Part shown: positions 34,006 through 41,753 of the stretch, in pieces
How positions within the stretch are numbered: the first letter of the stretch is position 1
Layout: the number at the start of each line of letters is the position of its first letter
DNA from: Bryobacterales bacterium
GTDB lineage: Bacteria; Acidobacteriota; Terriglobia; Bryobacterales; Bryobacteraceae
Assembly: GCA_003163855.1 (NCBI GenBank)
Contig: PLRJ01000144.1
Coordinates: forward strand, 7,799-53,497
Reading direction: 5' to 3'
DNA length: 45,699 nucleotides
Notes under the pieces: model-generated
What the model saw: only the letters and a program-made list of their open reading frames with translations
Databases searched by the model: none
What the model was told of the DNA's origin: nothing
Program-made: the position numbers and the translations under genes

Positions 34006-34298
34006 TCCGGGTGGTTCTTCCGGCACACTTAAGGACGCTGGCGCATGTCGATGCCGAGGTGAAGCTGAGTGTCGACGGGAACGTGACGCTGCGGTCCGTG
34101 CTGGATGCGCTGGAGGCAGATTATCCCATGCTGCGCGGTACCATTCGGGATCATTCGAGTAAGCGAAGAAGGCCCTTTGTGAGGTTCTTTGCTTGCGAGG
34201 AGGATTTTTCGCATGAATCTGCAGATGCCTTGTTGCCGGAGGCGGTTGCGACGGGTAAGGAACCCTTGCTGGTTGTAGGAGCGATTGCGGGAGGTTAG
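34002..34298 (+). CDS. ThiS/MoaD-family ubiquitin-like protein
   Basis: A 98-residue beta-grasp protein that ends in Gly-Gly (VVGAIAGG), as in MoaD and ThiS. In those carriers the C-terminal glycine is adenylated by an E1-like enzyme and then carries sulfur as a thiocarboxylate. The start is GTG 34002, inside the stop of the propeller gene (GTGA). The fold is recognisable from [35 protein letters not shown] and the strand before the tail. A somewhat longer middle loop ([22 protein letters not shown]) than in MoaD is notable. No MoeB/ThiF, MoaE or cysteine desulfurase gene lies nearby, so it is not obviously part of molybdopterin or thiamine synthesis. Pairing with a propeller protein points to a dedicated but unknown role. 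Confidence 0.8.
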   Translation: MIRVVLPAHLRTLAHVDAEVKLSVDGNVTLRSVLDALEADYPMLRGTIRDHSSKRRRPFVRFFACEEDFSHESADALLPEAVATGKEPLLVVGAIAGG

Positions 34299-34617
34299 CG
34301 CCAGGCCAGATTTCGAGTGGCCCGTGTGCGATCGCGCGACTCCATCGATGTCGCCGCTCCGGAGGCCTGATGATGCGCAACCACGATGCCGGCGCGGCTG
34401 TTGCTCACAGGAATCCGCGGGGAGGAGCTTGGGAGGCATATGAATTGTGTTGCCTCCAAGCTGCCTCCTTAAGCTATTACTAGCGGGGTAGTATTCACCA
34501 AATGATTGTCAGCTCTCCGCCATTATTAAAGGATTTCGACTAAGCATCCACTACAGATTTCGGACGATTGCCCGATGAGACAAGTATCTCCGCGTCCTGA
34601 GGGAATCAGCCGAAATC
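34299..34617. other. Leader region of the exopolysaccharide cluster
   Basis: This non-coding gap holds the end of the preceding operon and must contain the promoter for the long polysaccharide operon. A strong hairpin is described separately at 34426-34462. I see no convincing -35/-10 pair or gene. The ribosome site of the first glycosyltransferase is weak (GAGGGAATCAGCCGAAATC before the ATG). Confidence 0.45.
34426..34462 (+). terminator. Strong hairpin upstream of the polysaccharide operon
   Basis: AGCTTGGGAGGCA at 34426-34438 pairs with TGCCTCCAAGCT at 34451-34462, giving about 12 base pairs with one bulged G and a 12-base loop. It lies 128 bases after the MoaD-like stop and 156 bases before the first glycosyltransferase. 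No U-tract follows directly. It could terminate the upstream operon or act as a leader element for the downstream one. Confidence 0.5.
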
Positions 34618-35814
34618 ATGCCCGAACAACTATCGCCGCAACGCATTTTGCTGGTCATCACGACGCTTACCTTTGGTGGCGCTGAGACACAGGTGGTGCG
34701 GCTTGCCCAGGAATTGAAGCGGCGCGGGCGGGAAGTCGCCATTGCTTGTCTTATTGAACCAAGTAATTGGGTGGAACAACTTAGGTCCGATGGCATAGCC
34801 GTTCATTCGCTTGATATGAAACGGGGCGTTCCGGACGTGCGGGCCATCGGGCGCTTGTGCAGTCTGGTGAAACTGTTTCGGCCTGACGTTGTGCACAGCC
34901 ATATGGTGCATGCCAATCTGCTGGCGCGCGCGGCGCGCTTGTTCTGCCACATGCCGGTGCTGATCTCGACTGCGCACAACCTGCGCGAAACGTCCGAAAA
35001 AGGGGGTCCCACCTGGCACAAAGAGGTCCTCTATCGCCTATCCGATTTCCTGGCGGATCGAACGACGATTATCTGCCATGCAGCCTATAAGCGCTATGTG
35101 GAAGTCGGCGCCGTGCCGGCGAAGAAGTTCGAGGTGGTTCCGAACGGTATTGATGTCGAGCAGTTTTCACCTTCCCCAGAGGCGCGGCTCGCGGCAAGGA
35201 AATCGCTAGGGATTGCTGATTCTGTTTTCCTATGGCTGGCAGTGGGGCGACTGGTGGAGCAGAAAGACTACGGCACGTTGTTACGAGCTATTCAGATTCT
35301 GCCTGAGGGTGACTATAAGGTTCTGGTGGCGGGCAGCGGTCCACTGCTTCAGCCGCTAAAAGGCGAAACCGAGCGCCTGCGACTGGAGGACAAGGTCCAG
35401 TTCCTGGGCGCGAGCGAGAACATCCGGCACCTGTACGCGGCGGCCGATGCGTTTGTGATGTCTTCGATTTTTGAGGGGCTTTCGGCGGCATTGCTCGAAG
35501 CATCGGCGATGGCACTGCCGGCGGTTGTCACCGATGTCGGAGGAAACACCGAGATCGTAACGGAGGGCAGAACGGGCTTTGTGGTTCCGGCGCAAAACCC
35601 CGAGCGGCTGGCCCAAGCCATGCTCACTTTAGCGACACTGGAGCCGGCGGCGCGGCGGGAGTTTGGAGAAGCGGCACGCGCGCATTGCCTGCAGAATTAC
35701 CGCTTTGACCTTATTACCGAGCAATGGCTTGATCTTTACGCTCGCTGCCTGGCGCGGACAGCGACAAGACCCAAGAGCCTAGGGGCCCAGGCAGTAGGGC
35801 CGGTAACCCGATGA
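34618..35814 (+). CDS. Glycosyltransferase, GT4 family (first of cluster)
   Basis: A 398-residue retaining glycosyltransferase of GT-B fold, which transfers a sugar from a nucleotide donor to the growing lipid-linked repeat unit at the inner face of the membrane. The N-domain has the acceptor loop TTLTFGGAETQVVRLAQEL and DVVHSHMVHANLLAR; the C-domain has AVGRLVEQKDYGTLLRA, VLVAGSGPLLQPL and the EX7E motif in FEGLSAALLEASAMALP, followed by DVGGNTEIV. Start ATG 34618. Its stop overlaps the next glycosyltransferase ATG by four bases. The sugar cannot be read from sequence. Confidence 0.93.
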   Translation: MPEQLSPQRILLVITTLTFGGAETQVVRLAQELKRRGREVAIACLIEPSNWVEQLRSDGIAVHSLDMKRGVPDVRAIGRLCSLVKLFRPDVVHSHMVHANLLARAARLFCHMPVLISTAHNLRETSEKGGPTWHKEVLYRLSDFLADRTTIICHAAYKRYVEVGAVPAKKFEVVPNGIDVEQFSPSPEARLAARKSLGIADSVFLWLAVGRLVEQKDYGTLLRAIQILPEGDYKVLVAGSGPLLQPLKGETERLRLEDKVQFLGASENIRHLYAAADAFVMSSIFEGLSAALLEASAMALPAVVTDVGGNTEIVTEGRTGFVVPAQNPERLAQAMLTLATLEPAARREFGEAARAHCLQNYRFDLITEQWLDLYARCLARTATRPKSLGAQAVGPVTR

Positions 35815-36947
35815 GAATCCTCTATGTAATCACCAAGGCCGACCGGGGCGGCGCGCAGGTTCACCTGTTGGATCTTTTATCCTCGCTGCCGCCTGGCTAT
35901 GAGCCGGTGATTGCGACCGGCGAAAAGGGCTTTCTAACCGAGCAGGCGGCGAAACTTGGCGTGCGTGTGCGTCTGATTCGCGATCTGGTGCAACCAATAG
36001 CTCCGCTGCGCGATTTGCGTGCTTTGCTTTCACTGATGAAAGTGATCAAGCAGGAAGAGCCGGATCTTATCCACGTTCACACTTCGAAAGCGGCTTTGCT
36101 GGGCAGGTTGGGAGCGTTGCTGACCGGCCGGCCCTCCGTCTTTACGGCTCATACCTGGAGCTTCTCGGATGGCATTCCCTGGATTCAGAAGTGCATCTCG
36201 CTACCGCTGGAACAACTGGCGGCGTTTGCCTGCAAGAAAATCATTAACGTTTCGCAGGCCAATGTGGCCATGGCCAAGCGCAAGGCGATTGGCAGGGGCG
36301 ACCGGCTGGTGTGTATCTGGAATGGTATTCCGGACGTGACGCTGCGGGCGCGGCCAGGCAGTGGGCAGGTCACCACGCTGCTGATGACGGCGCGCTTTGT
36401 GCCGCAAAAGAATCATATGTCGTTCATTGAAGCCATGGCCGGGGTGACGGGCGACTGGAGGGTGCTTTTAGTTGGCGACGGTCCTACTCGCAAGCCGGTG
36501 GAAGAGACGGTAGTCCGGCTGGGCATAGCGGATCGCGTCGTTTTCGCGGGCGAGCGGAAAGACGTTGCCGAGTTACTCGCCGCAGCCGACATTTTTGTGC
36601 TGAGTTCGAACTGGGAAGGACTGCCGCTGAGCATTCTTGAGGCAATGCGCGCCGCGCTGCCGGTGGTTGCGACGGCAGTTGGAGGCGTAGCGGAAGCCGT
36701 TGACGATGGCGTCACCGGCTTCTTAGTCCCGCCACAGAGCCCGGAGACCTTGCGAGACCGGCTGCAAACGCTGGTTTCCTCTAGACGCCTGCAGCAGCAG
36801 ATGGGCTTGCATGGACGCCTTCGTTACGACCGCGATTTCCGCATCGAGGCGATGGTGAGGAAGACGCTCGCGGTGTACAACGAGGTACTGCTGCGGCCCC
36901 AGATCCGGCTGGGCGATGCCGTGGTCAAGCGACAGGAGCCTTCTTAA
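35811..36947 (+). CDS. Glycosyltransferase, GT4 family (second of cluster)
   Basis: A 378-residue GT-B enzyme resembling polysaccharide glycosyltransferases of the PelF/EpsD sort. The opening ILYVITKADRGGAQVHLLDLL and the VATGEKGFLTEQA stretch recur nearly unchanged in the glycosyltransferase at 39415, so these two are closer to each other than to the first one and probably arose by duplication in the cluster. EX7E lies in WEGLPLSILEAMRAALP, and the donor-binding DGPTRKPVEE and AVGGVAEAVDDG follow in order. It is translationally coupled to the preceding gene by a four-base overlap, and the next gene starts directly at its stop. Confidence 0.93.
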   Translation: MRILYVITKADRGGAQVHLLDLLSSLPPGYEPVIATGEKGFLTEQAAKLGVRVRLIRDLVQPIAPLRDLRALLSLMKVIKQEEPDLIHVHTSKAALLGRLGALLTGRPSVFTAHTWSFSDGIPWIQKCISLPLEQLAAFACKKIINVSQANVAMAKRKAIGRGDRLVCIWNGIPDVTLRARPGSGQVTTLLMTARFVPQKNHMSFIEAMAGVTGDWRVLLVGDGPTRKPVEETVVRLGIADRVVFAGERKDVAELLAAADIFVLSSNWEGLPLSILEAMRAALPVVATAVGGVAEAVDDGVTGFLVPPQSPETLRDRLQTLVSSRRLQQQMGLHGRLRYDRDFRIEAMVRKTLAVYNEVLLRPQIRLGDAVVKRQEPS

Positions 36948-38387
36948 ATGGGCGCCGCAGTACTGCAAGGTGTTTCCTTCGGCTCCGGCGTGCGCTTCAA
37001 ACGGCGCCTGTGGCTGACCGCCTTCTGCCTGGCTTTGAGCGACTTGGTGGCGAATGCCATGGCATCGGCCGCTTCTTTCCTCGCATTGGGACTCTGGCAC
37101 AGCGGGTTTTATGGCATCGCTGAATATGCCTTTCTATCGCTCTTCGTCGTCGTAGCTTTTGCCGCCTTCGGCTTGTATCCGCTGGTGGCCATGAGTCCGG
37201 CGCAAGAATTGCGCCGCATCCTTGTAGGCAGCACCGTCGTTTATGGAGTTGTCGCTGGCATGCGGATTCTGCAGGGCGGCGACGGAAGATACCTGCTTGC
37301 CCGCCTGGCAGTGACGTGGGGCATGACCGTCGCCTTTGTTGTTTTCAGCCGGGCGCTGGTGCGGCATGCGTGCGCACAGTATTCCTGGTGGGGCATTCCA
37401 ACGATTCTGTTCGGCTCGGGAACCAGCGCCCGTTCGACATTCAGGTTTCTCAAGCGCAACGCTCGCATTGGATTGAAGGTCGTGGCGGTGTTCGACGAAG
37501 AACCGCTGAACTGGCCGGAATTCGAGGCGCAGCGGCTGCCCTATGGCTCCATTCAGGAGGGCCTGGCCTTTGCCGAGACCTCCGGCGTCGATCACGCCAT
37601 CATCGCCATTTCCGGGGCCAAGGGCAGGACGTTACAAGACATCCTGCGGTACGAGATGCATGGCTTTAAGAACCTGCTGGTGGTGCCCGATCTTTCCAAT
37701 ATCTCTTCTTTGTGGGTCGAACCGCGCGACATTGGCGGGGCGCTGGCGCTGCATGTGAGCCAGGCGTTGCGGCATCCTGCGTCCATATTTATTAAGCGTT
37801 TGATCGATATGGGGGTTGCATTGACGGGCGGACTACTGCTGCTGCCGCTCTTCGTAGCCCTGTGTCTTGCCGTGCGGCTGAGTTCGCCGGGACCCATCTT
37901 TTATGGCCATTCGCGTATCGGCCGCAACAACTCCGCGTTTAAGGTTTGGAAGTTCCGGAGCATGTATCCGAACGGGGACGAGATTCTGCGCAAGTGCCTG
38001 GAGGATCCGGCGCTCAAGGAAGAGTGGACACTGACCCAGAAGTTCAAGAAAGATCCGCGCGTGACGCCGCTCGGCAGGCTGATGCGGAAGACGAGCCTGG
38101 ACGAACTGCCGCAGTTGTGGAACGTGCTGACCGGCGATATGAGCCTGGTGGGTCCGAGGCCCATTATTACGTCCGAGATTGCGCGTTATGGAGCCGACTT
38201 TCAAGCTTACGCCGCGGTACGTCCGGGCATCACCGGCCTCTGGCAGATATCGGGGCGCAACAACACATCGTATGAGGAGCGCGTTCAGTTCGATGAGTAT
38301 TACGTGCGGAACTGGTCGGTGTTTCTGGACCTTTACATCACGCTGCGGACGGTGAAGACAGTGCTGGCGGCGGAGGGCGCTTACTAG
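36948..38387 (+). CDS. Undecaprenyl-phosphate sugar-1-phosphate transferase (WbaP-like)
   Basis: This enzyme starts the repeat unit by moving a sugar-1-phosphate onto undecaprenyl phosphate. The 479 residues match full-length WbaP (476): about four or five N-terminal membrane helices, a CoA-binding-like middle domain (PTILFGSGTSARSTFRFLKR, VVAVFDEEPLN), and a C-terminal catalytic domain entered by the re-entrant helix IKRLIDMGVALTGGLLLLP. Catalytic marks are SSPGPIFYGHSRIGRNNSAFKVWKFRSM, the Asp-Glu in KTSLDELPQLWNV, and the MSLVGPRPI and RPGITGLWQISGRN motifs. The sugar (galactose or glucose in known members) cannot be fixed. It adjoins the preceding glycosyltransferase with no gap. Confidence 0.94.
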   Translation: MGAAVLQGVSFGSGVRFKRRLWLTAFCLALSDLVANAMASAASFLALGLWHSGFYGIAEYAFLSLFVVVAFAAFGLYPLVAMSPAQELRRILVGSTVVYGVVAGMRILQGGDGRYLLARLAVTWGMTVAFVVFSRALVRHACAQYSWWGIPTILFGSGTSARSTFRFLKRNARIGLKVVAVFDEEPLNWPEFEAQRLPYGSIQEGLAFAETSGVDHAIIAISGAKGRTLQDILRYEMHGFKNLLVVPDLSNISSLWVEPRDIGGALALHVSQALRHPASIFIKRLIDMGVALTGGLLLLPLFVALCLAVRLSSPGPIFYGHSRIGRNNSAFKVWKFRSMYPNGDEILRKCLEDPALKEEWTLTQKFKKDPRVTPLGRLMRKTSLDELPQLWNVLTGDMSLVGPRPIITSEIARYGADFQAYAAVRPGITGLWQISGRNNTSYEERVQFDEYYVRNWSVFLDLYITLRTVKTVLAAEGAY

Positions 38388-38389
38388 GG

Positions 38390-39418
38390 ATGGGAGTACC
38401 AAGCGGAAAGGGATCGGCGTTGGTGATTTCGCTCGATTTTGAACTGCATTGGGGCGTGCGGGACCTGAAAAAGCTCGACGCTGCGGAACGGTCCCGGCTG
38501 CTCTCAGCCCGGCGTATAGTACCGCGCCTTCTCAGCCTGTTCGACGAGTTTCAGATTCATGCCACTTGGGCTACGGTAGGGTTTTTGTTCGCGCAATCCA
38601 GAGACCAATTGGATCGTTTCATCCCGGCACTGAAGCCGAGTTACAGCAGGCCGGAGTTAAACCCTTATCTGGAACAAATAGGAGCGAATGAGGCGGAGGA
38701 TCCGTTTCATTTTGGCTTGAGCCTGATTGAGGAAGTGGCGCGGCACCGCGGCCAGGAAATTGCATCTCACTCGTTTTCGCATTACTACTCGATGGAGCGC
38801 GGACAGACGGAGCAGCAGTTCGAGGCAGATCTGGGGAGTGCTCTGGCGATCGCCTCGGAAGCAGGCTTCCAGCTGAGCTCGTATGTGTTTCCCCGCAATC
38901 AAGCCAATCCGCGCTATTTACCAGCGCTCGAAAGGGCGGGTGTGAAGTGCTATCGCGGCGCGGAACCGGCGGCGGCGAACCGGCCGGCGGAGAGCGAGCA
39001 GCAGCGGCGCTTCTATAAACGGGCTGGAAGGCTGGCCGATTCCTATTTAAATTTATTCGGAGCGAAAACGCATCCGTGGCCGCACGTGCAGGCCTTGGCG
39101 TCGATCCCCGGCAGCCGCTATCTAGCGCCTTACCGCGGCTGGCTGGAAGCATTGGAATGGGCTCGGTTGCAACGCATTACCGGCGCTATGGAGCATGCGG
39201 CGCAGCATGGGGAGATTTTTCACTTGTGGTGGCATCCGGAGGACTTCGCCTACGACTGTGATCTAAACCTGCGCTTTCTACGTTCGATTCTGATGGCCTT
39301 CGAAGACTTCAGAAGCAGGTTCGACATGCAGTCCCTCTGCATGTCAGAGGCGCTGGTCGGGTCAGAGACGCGAGGGGCGAAGGTTGCGCATGACGTTTTG
39401 GTTGAGGAGTTTTCATGA
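38390..39418 (+). CDS. Polysaccharide deacetylase (NodB-like)
   Basis: A 342-residue carbohydrate esterase family 4-type protein, which removes N-acetyl groups from sugars with a divalent metal. The metal-site Asp is Asp16 in ISLDFELHWGV, and the two metal His residues are in EIASHSFSHYYS near residue 125. The C-terminal His motif is FHLWWHPEDFAYD. There is no signal peptide, unlike enzymes that act on finished polymer, so it may modify the lipid-linked unit in the cytoplasm. It begins two bases after the wbaP-like stop, and its own stop overlaps the next glycosyltransferase (ATGA), so it is firmly part of the operon. Confidence 0.9.
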   Translation: MGVPSGKGSALVISLDFELHWGVRDLKKLDAAERSRLLSARRIVPRLLSLFDEFQIHATWATVGFLFAQSRDQLDRFIPALKPSYSRPELNPYLEQIGANEAEDPFHFGLSLIEEVARHRGQEIASHSFSHYYSMERGQTEQQFEADLGSALAIASEAGFQLSSYVFPRNQANPRYLPALERAGVKCYRGAEPAAANRPAESEQQRRFYKRAGRLADSYLNLFGAKTHPWPHVQALASIPGSRYLAPYRGWLEALEWARLQRITGAMEHAAQHGEIFHLWWHPEDFAYDCDLNLRFLRSILMAFEDFRSRFDMQSLCMSEALVGSETRGAKVAHDVLVEEFS

Positions 39419-40554
39419 AGCCGCGGCTACTCTACCTGATTACTCGTTCCGAGCGCGGCGGCGCGCAGGCGCACGTGCTCGAAGTGGCGCAAAGCATGCG
39501 TGAGGAATACGAAGTGCATGTGGCAACGGGCGACGAAGGCTTTCTAACCGAGGCGTGCCGCGCATTATCCATTCCGGTGCATATCGTTCCGCATTTGCGG
39601 CGCGAAGTGAATCCGTTCGGCGATGTGCTCGCGTGGTTTGAGACGTTGCGTTTGTTTCGCGAACTGCGTCCCGATCTGCTGCATGCACATACCTGGAAGT
39701 CGGGCTTCATTGGACGCTCGGTGGCGCTGGTGCAAAGGGTGCCTTCTATTTACACGGTACATATGTGGCCGTTCGGGCCAGCGCTGCCGTGGCTGTGGCG
39801 CATGGTGGGACCACCGCTGGAAAGAATGGCGGCGCGCTGGAGCCGGCGCTTGATTACAGTGTCGGAGTCAGCGGCGGAAGTCGGCAGAGAGTTTCGAATT
39901 GCGCCTCCCTCGCGCATTGTCGCCATTGAGAACGGCATTGGCGATTGCGCCGGGCGAGCGGAATTGCACCGGCGCAAAGTCCCCGTGATTGCGATGGTGG
40001 CGCGCTTCACAGCCTTAAAAGACCACCAAACGATGCTGCGGGCTTTTGCGGCGGTAAAGGCGCCGGCGCAGCTGCTGCTGGTGGGCGATGGTCCCACACG
40101 TGCCGCCGCCGAGAAATTAGTAGACGAGCTAGGCATTCGCGACCGGGTCGAGTTCGCTGGCGAACGGGGTGACATCGAAAACGTCCTCACAGAGGTTGAC
40201 ATCTTTGCCCTCGCCTCGAAGAACGAGATGCTGCCTATCAGCATTATCGAGGCGATGCGCGCCGGGTTGCCGGTTGTGGCTTCACGCCTGGGCGGTATTC
40301 CGCAGCTCACCTTGGAGGGTTTGACGGGGCTGCTGGTGGAGAGCGGTTCGGTGGAAGAATTAGCCGGAGCGTTGACCAGGCTGGTGGAAGACCGGGACCT
40401 GCGCGTACAGATGGGCCGGCGTGGACGGCAACGTTACGAGCAAAGGTTCAACAGCCGCTTGATGTGCGCGCACACCATGTCTGTTTACCAGGATGTACTA
40501 GCGGAAACGGATCGGAGCCGCCTGGGAGAGCCGGAATATGCAAGTCAGAAATAG
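39415..40554 (+). CDS. Glycosyltransferase, GT4 family (third of cluster)
   Basis: A 379-residue GT-B glycosyltransferase closely resembling the second one of this cluster: the start LLYLITRSERGGAQAHVLEVA, the segment VATGDEGFLTEAC and the donor site VGDGPTRAAAEKLVDELGI align directly. In the EX7E motif the usual aromatic-Glu-Gly entry is replaced by SKNEMLPISIIEAMRAGLP, still with both Glu residues in place. It probably adds a further sugar of the repeat unit. Start ATG 39415 overlaps the deacetylase stop by four bases. Confidence 0.93.
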   Translation: MKPRLLYLITRSERGGAQAHVLEVAQSMREEYEVHVATGDEGFLTEACRALSIPVHIVPHLRREVNPFGDVLAWFETLRLFRELRPDLLHAHTWKSGFIGRSVALVQRVPSIYTVHMWPFGPALPWLWRMVGPPLERMAARWSRRLITVSESAAEVGREFRIAPPSRIVAIENGIGDCAGRAELHRRKVPVIAMVARFTALKDHQTMLRAFAAVKAPAQLLLVGDGPTRAAAEKLVDELGIRDRVEFAGERGDIENVLTEVDIFALASKNEMLPISIIEAMRAGLPVVASRLGGIPQLTLEGLTGLLVESGSVEELAGALTRLVEDRDLRVQMGRRGRQRYEQRFNSRLMCAHTMSVYQDVLAETDRSRLGEPEYASQK

Positions 40555-40568
40555 GGCGGGTAAGTGAA

Positions 40569-40688
40569 ATGGACCAGCAGCGACGATTTTATTTCAAGTG
40601 GCTGATTTATGCGGTTTTGATGGCGTTTTTCTTAGGCGCCGTTTGGGTAATTTTCCACTTCGAGCCAATTACACAGAAAGATTTCTAA
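40569..40688 (+). CDS. Small single-helix membrane protein, 39 residues
   Basis: A short ORF between the third glycosyltransferase and the export protein. From ATG 40569 it encodes a basic start (MDQQRRFYFKW), one transmembrane helix (LIYAVLMAFFLGAVWVIFHF) and a short polar tail. Positive residues before the helix predict an N-in orientation. The frame runs on upstream inside the glycosyltransferase gene, but only the part from this ATG is outside it. No family is recognised; it could be a small accessory subunit of the polysaccharide machinery. Confidence 0.5.
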   Translation: MDQQRRFYFKWLIYAVLMAFFLGAVWVIFHFEPITQKDF

Positions 40689-40739
40689 ATTCGCACCGAT
40701 ACGTACATCTGGGGAATACGGCGCTTGCTCTAAACAGCC

Positions 40740-41717
40740 ATGAAAATATCTCTTTCCTTCATTACAGCTTTTCTCATGCTTTCCGGCCTGGTTTACTGCC
40801 AGACAGGACAGAATTTTGGTGCACCGGCGCTGCAGCCGCAGATGATCGAAGCGCCGCAAATTTCGACGGGGAATCTGGGGTCCGAGCCGGTTGCGGCTGG
40901 CGACCTGGTGTATCTCTCGGTCGTGGGTTCGGCGGAACTCAGCCGGAGTTACCGGATCGGTCCCGACGGGCAGATTGTTCTACCCATGCTGAAAGCCGGC
41001 GTGGCGATAGCGGGTTTGACACCAGCGCAGATTGCCCAGGCAGTGGTGGCAGCGCTGACGGGCGAGCGGATTCTGGTAAATCCGGTAGTATCGGCCGAGG
41101 TACTGGAGTATCGCAGCCGGATGGTGAGCGTTATGGGAGCGGTCAAGATGCCGACCGTCCTGCAAGCGATAGGCAACACGAACTTGCTGGACGCGCTGGC
41201 ACGCGCGCAGGGACTGGCGCCCGAGGCAGGGCCCGAGATCGTGGTCTCCAGACCGCGCACCGGACAAAACGCCGAAAGCATTCACATACCAGTGAAAGCG
41301 CTGCTGGCCGGCAACGACCCTTCGCTGAATATCGCATTACACGGCGGCGAAGAGATCCGCGTGCCGGAAGCGCCCAAGCTCTACATCGTGGGTAACGTGA
41401 GGAGCCCGGGTGTTTTTCCGCTGAATGAACTGGAAGGTTCGACCGTGCTGAAGGCGCTGGCATTATCGCAGGGAACAGTTTCATTCACCGCGAAGAAAGC
41501 CTATGTTTATCGCCTCACCGCCGGCACCAAGGAGCGCCACGAAATGGAGATTGATCTCTACCAGATCCTGCACCGCAAGGCGCCGGATGTGGCGCTTGAG
41601 GCCAACGACATTCTTTACATCCCTGAGAACTCCAAGATGCGCTTGAGCGCTGCGGTGGTCGACCATCTCTCAGGCTTTGGCACGAGCACGGCATCGGCCC
41701 TGCTCGTCTACCACTAG
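40740..41717 (+). CDS. Polysaccharide export protein (Wza-like, with SLBB domains)
   Basis: A 325-residue periplasmic or outer-membrane export protein of the Wza/KpsD group, which forms the channel for capsule polymer. A signal peptide covers residues 1-20. The polysaccharide biosynthesis/export domain follows (VAAGDLVYLSVVGSAELSRSYRIGPDGQIVLPML), then two SLBB domains (VSVMGAVKMPTVLQAIGNTN and LYIVGNVRSPGVFPLN). A Cys at 20 (LVYCQ) is not in a good lipobox, because Tyr precedes it, so acylation as in Wza is doubtful. Shorter than Wza (379). It lies next to the Wzc-like kinase with which such channels work. Confidence 0.92.
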   Translation: MKISLSFITAFLMLSGLVYCQTGQNFGAPALQPQMIEAPQISTGNLGSEPVAAGDLVYLSVVGSAELSRSYRIGPDGQIVLPMLKAGVAIAGLTPAQIAQAVVAALTGERILVNPVVSAEVLEYRSRMVSVMGAVKMPTVLQAIGNTNLLDALARAQGLAPEAGPEIVVSRPRTGQNAESIHIPVKALLAGNDPSLNIALHGGEEIRVPEAPKLYIVGNVRSPGVFPLNELEGSTVLKALALSQGTVSFTAKKAYVYRLTAGTKERHEMEIDLYQILHRKAPDVALEANDILYIPENSKMRLSAAVVDHLSGFGTSTASALLVYH

Positions 41718-41753
41718 CCAAGTCTGACATCACGATACGAACTGGGAAAACAT

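Noticed and set aside
32752..34380. A 542-codon minus-strand open frame antisense to the propeller and MoaD-like genes
   Set aside because: It lies entirely opposite well-supported genes, has an Arg/His/Pro-rich composition typical of antisense frames in GC-rich DNA, and has no recognisable motif.
40740..40805. Lipoprotein signal in the Wza-like protein
   Set aside because: The Cys at residue 20 is preceded by Tyr, which does not fit the lipobox.
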